This document shows, piece by piece, positions 1 through 7,672 of a DNA stretch of 35,903 bases. The stretch's first letter is position 1; each line of letters begins with the position of its first letter. Source of the DNA: Brumimicrobium sp965659845 (GTDB taxonomy: Bacteria > Bacteroidota > Bacteroidia > Flavobacteriales_D > Crocinitomicaceae); the NCBI GenBank assembly GCA_965659845.1, contig CBFHXS010000014.1, positions 1 to 35,903 on the forward strand, given 5' to 3'. A program made the position numbers and the translations under genes. The notes under the pieces were generated by a model, which was not told the origin of the DNA, searched no databases, and saw nothing but the letters and a program-made list of their open reading frames with translations.

Positions 1-1473
1 TACAATAATGTAAACTGTGTTTTTGTGGTCAGAGCTGCTTTCTCTGTTATTAAAATACGCTTTCAACACATCATCTGTATATTTGACGGTTGAGAACTCC
101 TTTAGATACTTATTGTGTTTCAATTTGATTTCGTCACTTGCATTTGATTTCCTTATAATCTCTTGCACCTCTTTAGAATATTTCTCTTGATCTTCAACAA
201 TGAAAGGATAGTGCATAGAAAGTGTTAAGATAATATCTATATATGGGGAATGTTTGTTCGAGTTTTGCCGAGCATAAACCTCATTCAAGAGCTGTTTGTC
301 CGAGATTCCAAAAGGAACTTCATCAATACTCGTTTTGAGGTTAGTACCTTCATAGTTGTACTCCTCACGATTGTATATTTCATGCAAATCATGATCCTTT
401 AAAAATAAGTCCATATAATCAAAGCGAGCATGTCCTCCATAATTAAAGCTAGAGTGATATCCGTTTGCGACGAGCCACTTGAGTAAACTATTTGCAGATG
501 GAAAACCATGCTTTTCATTGGTGAACCCTCTTCGGCCATGAGGAAGAGAACCTAGTAAAGAGGGTAGCACAGCAAAGGTTCTTTCTCCTGTTGCCAAGGA
601 GTTTTCAAAATAGAGACTGTGATCACCTAATGAATCAAGGAAAGGGGTGTAGCTAATTTCTTTTGCGTTTCTTCCACTAAAAGAAGAGGACAGGCTTTCT
701 ACAATTAAGAAGACAAAGTTTGGAGGGTCGTTATCATCTAGCGTTAAAAAAGGTTTTAATGGGTTTTGTCTTCCAGCTTCATGCAGCAGTGGATATTTGA
801 GAGAAGAAAAATTCTTATTCTCATTTTTTTGAAACGCTAATACTGATCTTTCGATGCTGAGTTGAGTGTCTTCATCGATATTGCAGAACGAGTGGAAGAA
901 ATGATACGTTTTATTAGTAGTTACCTCACTGTGTAAGGATTGATCATTCCTAATCTGTATTCCGAATAGCAGTGCAGAGATTGCGAAAAAAAGTCCAGCC
1001 CAAGCAATGAATCTTGTATTATGAATATAACAAATCAATCTGAAGCCAACCCAATAGAAAACCGGTAAGGTAAATAGGGTTAGGTAATACCATTTGAAAA
1101 CCACGAAGTCTCCAGTAATCATTTTTATTTGCGAAAAATCGAAAGCAAATAGAATACTATCCAATGGCCGAAGTGTTATCGAAAAATAGAATGTCGATAT
1201 CATTTCGAAAATCACTATGATACATAGAATTAATGAGGCAAAAAGATTGATTGCTTTAATGTTTTGCAAAAGAAAGATAGGTGATATGACAATACATAAT
1301 AGAGAACCAAAAAACACTTGATTAATACTGCCAATTACCCACGTATTTAGCGGGGAAGGAAAATAATGCTCTGTACTTATTATTAACAACGAAACAGACC
1401 ATGATAGAATAAGACAGATCAGGAATACAGCGTAGTGTCTCAGTAACAAATGGATATTTATCTTTACCTTCAT
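1..1473 (-). CDS. LtaS/OpgB-type membrane sulfatase-fold phosphoglycerol transferase, 3' end cut by window edge
   Basis: An open frame runs from ATG at 1473 to the left edge, giving 491 residues with no stop. About five hydrophobic helices (roughly residues 14-32, 50-70, 77-97, 123-147 and 157-172) precede a soluble domain from about residue 250. That domain has the order of the LtaS/alkaline-phosphatase superfamily: a strand NFVFLIVES giving metal-ligand Glu259, TPFLDSL, GERTFAVLPSLLG with the nucleophile Thr299, and TLSMHYPF with His421. The last visible residues, TVYIIV, sit where the family normally continues into the metal-binding GDH motif, so only the C-terminus is missing. In known members (LtaS, OpgB) the enzyme moves glycerol-phosphate from phosphatidylglycerol to a polymer or glycan outside the cytoplasmic membrane. 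The acceptor here is unknown; a phosphoethanolamine transferase is less likely. It lies downstream of sppA on the same strand but is separated from it by a terminator-like hairpin. Confidence 0.85.
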   Translation of the reverse strand, partial: MKVKINIHLLLRHYAVFLICLILSWSVSLLIISTEHYFPSPLNTWVIGSINQVFFGSLLCIVISPIFLLQNIKAINLFASLILCIIVIFEMISTFYFSITLRPLDSILFAFDFSQIKMITGDFVVFKWYYLTLFTLPVFYWVGFRLICYIHNTRFIAWAGLFFAISALLFGIQIRNDQSLHSEVTTNKTYHFFHSFCNIDEDTQLSIERSVLAFQKNENKNFSSLKYPLLHEAGRQNPLKPFLTLDDNDPPNFVFLIVESLSSSFSGRNAKEISYTPFLDSLGDHSLYFENSLATGERTFAVLPSLLGSLPHGRRGFTNEKHGFPSANSLLKWLVANGYHSSFNYGGHARFDYMDLFLKDHDLHEIYNREEYNYEGTNLKTSIDEVPFGISDKQLLNEVYARQNSNKHSPYIDIILTLSMHYPFIVEDQEKYSKEVQEIIRKSNASDEIKLKHNKYLKEFSTVKYTDDVLKAYFNNRESSSDHKNTVYIIV

Positions 1474-1511
1474 TATCGTTAGACGAAATTACTTGTTTTT
1501 TTACAAAGAAA

Positions 1512-1545
1512 AAGTGCCGCCAATTTTTATTGACGGCACTTTTTT
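1512..1545. terminator. Bidirectional hairpin terminator between sppA and the sulfatase gene
   Basis: Arms AAGTGCCG (1512-1519) and CGGCACTT (1534-1541) form an 8-bp stem. The CAAT/ATTG pair inside it extends the stem to a tight A/T loop. There is a T run on the plus side (1540-1545) and an A run on the other side (1509-1513), which reads as T on the minus strand. In context it most likely ends minus-strand sppA transcription before the sulfatase gene. Confidence 0.75.
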
Positions 1546-1561
1546 AATGTCAACGAAATCT

Positions 1562-3328
1562 TTACCATATTATTTCGTAAGGTAATCTGGCTTGTATTCC
1601 AGTATAATTCTCAATAGATTTTATACGTTGATATAACTTGCTAATATCCTCTGGAAGAGATGTCTGTTTTGACTCTTGCTCCTCAATTGATTCTAAAAGC
1701 TCCATCCATGGTTCTTTTTTAACTTTTGGGAAGTATTGAATTATCGGATTGTCTATTCCGGCTTCATTTGCAGCGTAATCAATTGCATCGTTTAATCCAC
1801 CAAGTGTATCAACCAATCCGATTCTCAATGCGTCTTTACCTGTCCAAACACGTCCTCTAGCAACTGTATTAACTTCTGCCTTTGTCATTCCTCTTCCGTC
1901 AGCAACTCGCCCAAGAAATTGATCATAGATGTAGTCAACTTCTTTTTGAACCATACCATACTCTTCTTCGGTGAGCTTTTGATTAGTTGTTAAAACAGCA
2001 TGTTTATTGGTGCTGACTTCATCGAAAGATAAACCTAACTTATTTTCGAGCATTGCTCCGGTATAAGGAATCACTCCGAACACTCCAATCGATCCAGTAA
2101 TTGTTGTGGTTTCAGCAAAAATCTTACTTGCAGGAGCAGCAATATAATACCCGCCTGACGCTGCTACATCACCCATAGAGACAATCACGTTTTTCTCTTC
2201 TTTAGTAAGTTTCACTTCACGCCATATTTCATCGCTTGCCAGTGCACTTCCTCCAGGACTGTTTATTCTGAATACAATCGTTTTAATGTCTTTGTCTTTT
2301 CTTGCCGCTTGAAATAGTTTTGTAATCTTCTTACTACTAAGTCCTTCTCCTTCTACCATTACAGCTCCTTCTGCAACAATTACTGCGACATTAGCTTTCT
2401 TTCCGTTTGCGATTTTTTGGTTATTCAAAAACTTCTCCTGAGCATATTTTTTAAACTTCTTTAGGTTTAAATCATTCACGTTTTCTACACCGGCTTTTTC
2501 GGCAATAAGAGCAATTACTTCGTCTCTATACATAGCCTTATCAATAAGTTGGTATTCCACGGCTTGATTGATTCTTCTTATGTAACCAGAATCAGCATAC
2601 ATATTAAGGGTTCTACTTTCAATATCTCTTTCTTTTCCTATTCCGCTGCGGACATCTTCCCAAATAGAAGTTAAATAACGCTCCATCTGTAAACGGCTAG
2701 AGTCACTCATCTCTGTCAAGAAATATGGTTCTACTGCACTTTTGAAGTGATTATCCGAACCTCGAACCACTTGCATTTCGAGATCTAGTTTATCAAACAT
2801 CCCTTTGTAAAACATCAATTCTGCTCCAAGTCCAAGGAATTCAAACATTGAAGAAGGGAATCCATAATTTTCATTAGCAGCAGAAGCAATGTAATATTGT
2901 TTAAGAGAAATTGCCTCTCCATTGTTGTAGGCCACTGCAAATTTCCCAGATTCTTCAAATCGATTAATAGCATCTCTAATCTCTTTTGCTGCAGCATATC
3001 CGCAGCTGGCTCCTTCCAATTCAATAAAAACACCTTTAATTCTATCATCCTTACTAGCCTTTTCAAGTCCGTAAAGTATATCAGCAAGTCCAAATCGATC
3101 AATAAGACTGAATGAAGAGCTGTTAAAGCCAGACTCACTCGTTTCTCCGATGTCTCCTTTTAAGGACATATGAAGTACCGCCTTATTACCAACGGAATAT
3201 GATTTTTTATCCCCGGTTAGTCCTCCGATTATAAGGAATACTAAGGCAAAAAGGATTACGAGTACAATTACACTTGCAGTCAAACTAGGCCAAAACACCT
3301 TTCCAAATGATACTTTTTTTTCTTTCAT
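1562..3328 (-). CDS. sppA: Signal peptide peptidase SppA, long (67K) form
   Basis: A membrane-anchored serine protease that degrades signal peptides left after secretion. The 588-residue protein has one N-terminal membrane anchor (about residues 14-36) and then two tandem ClpP/crotonase-like S49 domains, as in the E. coli-type long form. The catalytic Lys sits in the N-terminal half (HFKSAVEPYF, Lys196). The Ser nucleophile sits in the C-terminal half (GDVAASGGYY, Ser391), preceded by the RINSPGGSALASDE loop around 354-366. Both residues of the Lys/Ser dyad are therefore present and the enzyme should be active. The ATG at 3328 places the anchor directly after a short basic segment (MKEKKVSFGK). 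It is divergent from folK across a 159-bp spacer and is followed by a terminator hairpin. Confidence 0.96.
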   Translation of the reverse strand: MKEKKVSFGKVFWPSLTASVIVLVILFALVFLIIGGLTGDKKSYSVGNKAVLHMSLKGDIGETSESGFNSSSFSLIDRFGLADILYGLEKASKDDRIKGVFIELEGASCGYAAAKEIRDAINRFEESGKFAVAYNNGEAISLKQYYIASAANENYGFPSSMFEFLGLGAELMFYKGMFDKLDLEMQVVRGSDNHFKSAVEPYFLTEMSDSSRLQMERYLTSIWEDVRSGIGKERDIESRTLNMYADSGYIRRINQAVEYQLIDKAMYRDEVIALIAEKAGVENVNDLNLKKFKKYAQEKFLNNQKIANGKKANVAVIVAEGAVMVEGEGLSSKKITKLFQAARKDKDIKTIVFRINSPGGSALASDEIWREVKLTKEEKNVIVSMGDVAASGGYYIAAPASKIFAETTTITGSIGVFGVIPYTGAMLENKLGLSFDEVSTNKHAVLTTNQKLTEEEYGMVQKEVDYIYDQFLGRVADGRGMTKAEVNTVARGRVWTGKDALRIGLVDTLGGLNDAIDYAANEAGIDNPIIQYFPKVKKEPWMELLESIEEQESKQTSLPEDISKLYQRIKSIENYTGIQARLPYEIIW

Positions 3329-3398
3329 ACAATATATTTAATCAAGATAGTCGTTGTTCTTTATTAAAGCTTCGTAAAAGATCAACAGAAAATAAGAG

Positions 3399-3406
3399 TA
3401 ATTTTG
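3399..3406 (+). promoter_or_regulatory. Candidate -7 element upstream of folK
   Basis: TAATTTTG matches the Bacteroidota -7 consensus TAnnTTTG exactly, 81 bases before the folK ATG in the sppA/folK divergent spacer. I see no TTG at the expected -33 distance, so this rests on one element in AT-rich DNA. Confidence 0.35.
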
Positions 3407-3487
3407 CGATTACAAATATAGGAATTAATGAATTGGACTGCAGGTATAAGAGTACCAATGGAGTCAAATTTATTTAGTTGGTAAAAT

Positions 3488-4015
3488 ATGGGTTACGAAG
3501 AAGATGTGGTTCAGGTCTATCTCAGTTTAGGAAGTAATCTTGGTGATAGAGAAGGGGAATTGAAGAGTGCTTTGACTATTCTTACTGAAAAATATAGTTT
3601 TATTGATCAATCTGGGGTGTATCAGACCGCTCCCTGGGGCTTTGTAAGTAAGGATAACTTTCTTAATATGTGTGTGGGTTTTAGAACAATTCAGTCAGCG
3701 GATAGTGTGTTAAGAAGCTGTCAAGATATCGAAATGCAGCTTGGGAGGTCTCGCTCTAAAAAAGGGGAAGGGTATAGTTCAAGAAATATAGACTTGGATA
3801 TCTTGTACTATGGTGATAGTCAGATTATGACTAATGATTTGATTGTTCCGCATCCTAGGATTTACGAAAGGAATTTTGTTTTATTGCCATTGTTGGATAT
3901 AGCAAGTGACTTTATAGATCCAAAGCGGGGTAAATCTATTTTGGAGTTGAAAGAAGATTGTGTTGACGATTCTCCTATTCACTTGTACAAGAAGAAATTA
4001 TTAAGATTTTTGTAA
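3488..4015 (+). CDS. folK: 2-amino-4-hydroxy-6-hydroxymethyldihydropteridine diphosphokinase (HPPK)
   Basis: Transfers diphosphate from ATP to 6-hydroxymethyl-dihydropterin, the step before dihydropteroate synthase in folate synthesis; cytoplasmic. The 175-residue length is normal for single-domain HPPK. The N-terminal motif YLSLGSNLGDRE (about residues 10-21), the YQTAPWG pterin-site loop, the signature SRNIDLDILYYG (about 98-109) with its two metal-binding Asp residues, and VPHPRIYERNFVLLPL all match the family. The ATG at 3488 is chosen because the nearest upstream ATG (3452) runs into a stop within a few codons. It is divergent from sppA. The next gene, 75 bases on, is unrelated in function. 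Confidence 0.96.
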   Translation: MGYEEDVVQVYLSLGSNLGDREGELKSALTILTEKYSFIDQSGVYQTAPWGFVSKDNFLNMCVGFRTIQSADSVLRSCQDIEMQLGRSRSKKGEGYSSRNIDLDILYYGDSQIMTNDLIVPHPRIYERNFVLLPLLDIASDFIDPKRGKSILELKEDCVDDSPIHLYKKKLLRFL

Positions 4016-4090
4016 TTCCTCGTCATCTTCTTTCATGTGCTAAAAAAAATGATTATTATTGCAGTCATTAAATAGGAAAGAACTAATAAA

Positions 4091-5806
4091 ATGATAATGA
4101 AAAGAAAAGGTATCAAAGGTTTAGCATTCGTTGCTGCGGCTGGATTGTTAGCAACTAGCTGTGATCTTCTCAAAGATGTAGACTATACGGTAACACCAGA
4201 TCCATTAGAGATGCACGGTGATAGCGTTAAAGTGAAAGTAGATATTGTACTTCCTGAAAAAGGAATCAACAAAAAAGCTTATGCAGAAATCACTCCTGCT
4301 ATCGGGACGCATGCTTTAAAGCCGGTAACTATAGTTGGTGAGAAAGCTACCGCTAATGGTACTGTAATTCCTTATAAGCCAGGTGGAACTGTAGTTTATG
4401 AAGATATCATTGCTTATTCTCCAGATATGGAGGTTTCAGAACTTTCTGTTACAGGTAAAGTTTACAAGAAAGATAAACTTAAGGGAGAGATCGAAAAACA
4501 AAAGATTGCAGATGCAACGATTGTTACTCCTCTTTTAGTGCAGAAAGATTTCCGTGTAATTATCGCAAACGACAAATTTGAAAGAGTAACTCCTGAACAG
4601 CAAGTTGCTGAGATCAATTACTTGAAAGGTAGTTCTCAAGTACGTTCAACAGAAATGCGTGATTCAGATATCGTTTCTTTGGATAGTTTCTTAGCTGTAG
4701 CTCAGACCAATCCTAAAATCGAAATCACTAGTATAGATATAGATGCATATGCATCACTTGAAGGTGAGGAGGATAAAAACAACACATTATCTACTGATCG
4801 TTCTAAGTCGGCTATGGAGGCTACTATGAAAATAGCTAAGCGTCGTAAAGTTGAAAATGAAGCTGCTCAGCAGGAAGATGTTTATACTACTGAAGGTAAA
4901 GGTGAGGATTACGAAGGTTTCAAAAGAGCACTTAAGAATTCAGATATCGAAGAAGCTGACAAAAAGACTATTTTGAATATAATTGATTCTCAATCTAATC
5001 TTGCTGCTCGAGAGCAAGCTATTCGAGATATGAGTAATTACCTTTATTTGGATAAAAATGTATTCCCAGCACAACGTCGTTCTGAAATCGTTGTGAATTA
5101 CGATCTTACTGGATTCTCTGATGAAGAGTTGAAAGAATACTCTAAGTCAAACATTGATACTTTGGACCTAGAGGAGATTCTTTTCACTGCTACTTTGACA
5201 GATGATTTGAATGAAAAGTTACGTTTGTACAAGGAGGCAGAGCGTATGTTCCCTAAAGATTACCGTCCTGCTAACAATGTAGGTGCTGTATTGTACATGC
5301 AAAACAAACTTACTGAGGCTAAAGCTCAGTTCGAGAAAGCGAATGGAATTCAAGAAAATCCAAACTCTAAAAATAATTTGGCTGCAATCGCTGGTGTTAA
5401 TGGAGAACGCGATGATGCTAAAGCTCTTTTAGAAGAAGCATCAGGCGCTCAAGACGGTGATAAAGTTTCTTACAATAACGGTATACTTAATATCCAAGAT
5501 GGAGATTACGAAGATGCTATCTCTAACTTTGGTAATGGGGCAACATTTAATAAAGGTCTTGCAGAGTTGTTAAGTGGAGAAGCTGCAACTGGAGCTTCTA
5601 CAGTAGATGGATCTCCTGCTGCTGAAACAGCAATGGGGTATTACCTTAAAGCTATTGCTTCAGCACGTCAAGATGAGTTAAATGGAATCGTTTCAAACTT
5701 GAAAAGTGCATTCGCAAAAGACGCTTCTTTAAAAGCTAAAGCTGCTAAAGATCGTGAATTCATGAAGTACATGGAAAATGCATCGTTCTCTTCGATTGTG
5801 AAGTAA
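4091..5806 (+). CDS. Outer-membrane lipoprotein with split OmpA-like domain and TPR-like repeats
   Basis: A 571-residue lipoprotein: basic start, hydrophobic run, and lipobox LLATSC with Cys24. The ATG at 4097 (third codon) is an equally good start. Residues about 155-240 resemble the first part of an OmpA C-terminal (peptidoglycan-associated) domain. Residue 178 (Leu) starts a stretch ending in NNTLSTDRSKSA, like the family's QxLSxxRA helix. A Lys/Glu-rich stretch (about 245-325) separates this from SEIVVNYDLTG (about 331-341), which looks like the last strand of the domain. The C-terminal part (about 365-540) is helical with TPR-like units, for example LYKEAERMFPKDYRPANNVG. The usual peptidoglycan-contact HTDxxG reads YASLEG here. 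Arg codons are mostly CGT and Ala/Gly codons mostly end in T, unlike the neighbours, which suggests high expression. The exact role is unknown. Confidence 0.7.
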   Translation: MIMKRKGIKGLAFVAAAGLLATSCDLLKDVDYTVTPDPLEMHGDSVKVKVDIVLPEKGINKKAYAEITPAIGTHALKPVTIVGEKATANGTVIPYKPGGTVVYEDIIAYSPDMEVSELSVTGKVYKKDKLKGEIEKQKIADATIVTPLLVQKDFRVIIANDKFERVTPEQQVAEINYLKGSSQVRSTEMRDSDIVSLDSFLAVAQTNPKIEITSIDIDAYASLEGEEDKNNTLSTDRSKSAMEATMKIAKRRKVENEAAQQEDVYTTEGKGEDYEGFKRALKNSDIEEADKKTILNIIDSQSNLAAREQAIRDMSNYLYLDKNVFPAQRRSEIVVNYDLTGFSDEELKEYSKSNIDTLDLEEILFTATLTDDLNEKLRLYKEAERMFPKDYRPANNVGAVLYMQNKLTEAKAQFEKANGIQENPNSKNNLAAIAGVNGERDDAKALLEEASGAQDGDKVSYNNGILNIQDGDYEDAISNFGNGATFNKGLAELLSGEAATGASTVDGSPAAETAMGYYLKAIASARQDELNGIVSNLKSAFAKDASLKAKAAKDREFMKYMENASFSSIVK

Positions 5807-5823
5807 ACGACTCAAAATACGTT

Positions 5824-5855
5824 AAAAGGCGAACTGAAAGGTTCGCCTTTTTTTA
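5824..5855 (+). terminator. Rho-independent terminator after the OmpA/TPR lipoprotein gene
   Basis: AAAAGGCGAAC (5824-5834), a 6-base loop, and GTTCGCCTTTT (5841-5851), followed by more T. The stem is a perfect 11 bp. It starts 18 bases after the stop codon. Confidence 0.88.
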
Positions 5856-5990
5856 TGTCTTATTTTGGACTTGATTCTTTCTCTGATTTAGAATATTCAG
5901 ATTGTATTTGCTGCATGGTACTAAGTGTAAAGGAGATTCTTCTGCGTGAATTAATCGATAATACTGTATTGAAGAAATGGTTGTAATCAA

Positions 5991-6602
5991 CTAATCTAGA
6001 CAGTGACAAGGATTGTCAAATTCAATTACAGCATTTGGAAATGCTTTCGTCCAATACTCAACGAATGATGCTGAAAAAGTAGTGCCTCTAAAATCAATAA
6101 ACTCTATTTGTTTTAGCTTTTCAAGTGCAGGATCTATTTTAACCAGTCTGTTATCCCAGATGTCCAAATACTTGAGCTGTTGAAGGTTTTGTATTCCTTT
6201 TGGTATTGTTCCTATTTGATTTCGACTAATATCCAAATATTCTAATTTTTCGAGGTGAAAAATTGCATTGGGGAAGAATGTAAAATCATTCTTATTGACA
6301 TATAAAAAACTGAGTGAGTCGAAAGTTTTTAAATAATCAGGCAATTCAGAAAGCCTATTTTTCGTCAGTCTCAAGCCTCTTAATTCAGTGAATTTGGATA
6401 GTTTAAATGGAAGTTCTTCGATTCTTTCTTTTGTGAAATCAATTCCGTAGATCGTATCAGGGTTGGCATCAATTACTTGGGACCACTCATAATACGTTAT
6501 TGTGTCTTGAAGGGTTTGAGCAATTATAGTATTACCAGCTATAGTCATTAATCCAGCTGCGAACCAATGCTTCGTCTTTAGATATTTGTTCCTTAAGTGC
6601 AT
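5991..6602 (-). CDS. Small exported leucine-rich-repeat protein
   Basis: A protein of about 203 residues with a signal peptide (basic MHLRNKYLKTKHW, hydrophobic FAAGLMTIAGNTIIA, then Q), followed by about five leucine-rich repeats of roughly 23 residues. Repeat cores are LRGLRLTKNRLSELPDYL, LSFLYVNKNDFTFFPNAI, LEYLDISRNQIGTIPKGI and LKYLDIWDNRLVKIDPAL. These LxxLxLxxNxL units form a curved solenoid for protein binding. No T9SS tail, lipobox or membrane helix follows, so it is probably periplasmic. It ends in a short Cys-containing tail (NPCHCLD). The frame extends upstream to a TTG at 6614, but the ATG at 6602 gives the best signal peptide. Even so, the gene overlaps the 3' end of ribF by 71 bases, implying translational coupling. 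Its ligand is unknown. Confidence 0.75.
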   Translation of the reverse strand: MHLRNKYLKTKHWFAAGLMTIAGNTIIAQTLQDTITYYEWSQVIDANPDTIYGIDFTKERIEELPFKLSKFTELRGLRLTKNRLSELPDYLKTFDSLSFLYVNKNDFTFFPNAIFHLEKLEYLDISRNQIGTIPKGIQNLQQLKYLDIWDNRLVKIDPALEKLKQIEFIDFRGTTFSASFVEYWTKAFPNAVIEFDNPCHCLD

Positions 6603-7476
6603 TTTTGTTGTCAAACTTCTCTTCTTTTCTAACTCTTTTTAAGAGTTTGATTGTAAGCTGTTCGTTGTAAATATCTTCATTAAAATCGAGAATATGAACT
6701 TCAATCGAGCATTCTCCATTGTTATTAACGGTTGGTCGATGTCCAATATTGAGTATGCCAAAGAATTCTGTCTTATTTTCTAAGACCACACGAACGGCAT
6801 AGACTCCTGTTTTAGGGATGATTTTTATGTCATTATCAATAGAGAGATTGGCAGTAGGGTAGCCTAAAGTAGATCCAATTTGTTCCCCCCTAACAACCTT
6901 ACCATTTAAGTCGAATGGCTCGCCTAGGTACGAGTTGGCAAGTGCTACGTCTCCATTGTTTAATGCATTCCTGATTTTAGTGGAACTGACGTTTACCTCG
7001 TCTATGTCTTCTGGTCCTATTTCGATAACGTTAAAATCATAAATCGGCCCTAGTTCTTGAAGTAAGTCTAGCGTACCTTCTCTGTTTTTACCGAATTGAT
7101 GATCATAACCTATAACGATGGTTTTAATATTCAATTTATTAACAAGGTAATCTCTAACAAATTCTGTCGCTGTAAGTCGTGAAAACTCTTTTGTGAACGG
7201 ATGAACAATTACGTTTTGAAGACCAATCCTTTGAAGTTTTTCAAGTTTTTCAACTTGAGTTTGGATAAGCTTTAGCCCATGTGAATCTGGAAAGAGTACC
7301 ATGCGAGGGTGAGGGTAGAATGTGAATAATACTGATTCTCCACCTACTTTTTTCGCTTCGTCATTTAACTGTTGTATAATCTTTTGATGCCCTAGATGAA
7401 CACCGTCAAAAGTACCAATGGTTAAAACCGGGTGAGGTATTTTAGTTAATTCATCAAATCCTTGAAAGACTTTCAC
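6532..7476 (-). CDS. ribF: Bifunctional riboflavin kinase / FAD synthetase
   Basis: Makes FMN from riboflavin and then FAD from FMN; cytoplasmic. The 314 residues cover both usual domains. The N-terminal adenylyltransferase has IGTFDGVHLGHQKII (about residues 20-34), FTFYPHPR (about 52-59) and a later SSTKIRNAL segment. The C-terminal flavokinase has GSTLGYPTANLSID and TGVYAVRV. The start is GTG at 7476: an in-frame TGA lies 18 bases upstream and there is no ATG nearby, and GTG gives the usual short lead MKVFQGFDEL. An exact TAnnTTTG match ends 16 bases before the start, so the mRNA leader would be very short. The gene overlaps the LRR gene downstream. Confidence 0.96.
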   Translation of the reverse strand: MKVFQGFDELTKIPHPVLTIGTFDGVHLGHQKIIQQLNDEAKKVGGESVLFTFYPHPRMVLFPDSHGLKLIQTQVEKLEKLQRIGLQNVIVHPFTKEFSRLTATEFVRDYLVNKLNIKTIVIGYDHQFGKNREGTLDLLQELGPIYDFNVIEIGPEDIDEVNVSSTKIRNALNNGDVALANSYLGEPFDLNGKVVRGEQIGSTLGYPTANLSIDNDIKIIPKTGVYAVRVVLENKTEFFGILNIGHRPTVNNNGECSIEVHILDFNEDIYNEQLTIKLLKRVRKEEKFDNKNALKEQISKDEALVRSWINDYSW

Positions 7477-7492
7477 GTTAATTTCTTTTTGT

Positions 7493-7524
7493 CAAAGATA
7501 ATGATTCGATTACGATCAGCGCAA
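7493..7524 (-). promoter_or_regulatory. Candidate promoter of ribF
   Basis: On the minus strand, TTG (complement of 7522-7524), a 21-base spacer, then TATCTTTG (complement of 7493-7500), an exact TAnnTTTG -7 match. It is placed so that transcription would begin about 10 bases before the GTG start. Confidence 0.5.
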
Positions 7525-7603
7525 TGATTTTGTAGTACTTACCTTCATTCTTTATGTATACAATCCGTTGATAGGAAAAAAGGAGAATTCTTATTTAATA
7601 TGC

Positions 7604-7634
7604 TTGCATAGTAATATGAAATAACATATATTTA
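7604..7634 (+). promoter_or_regulatory. Candidate promoter of the acyl-CoA dehydrogenase gene
   Basis: TTG (7604-7606), a 20-base spacer, and TATATTTA (7627-7634), which differs from TAnnTTTG only in the last base. The ATG follows about 38 bases later. The region is very AT-rich, so a chance match is possible. Confidence 0.4.
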
Positions 7635-7672
7635 TGCATCCAACACGATAATTAATTAAATACAAATACGTT

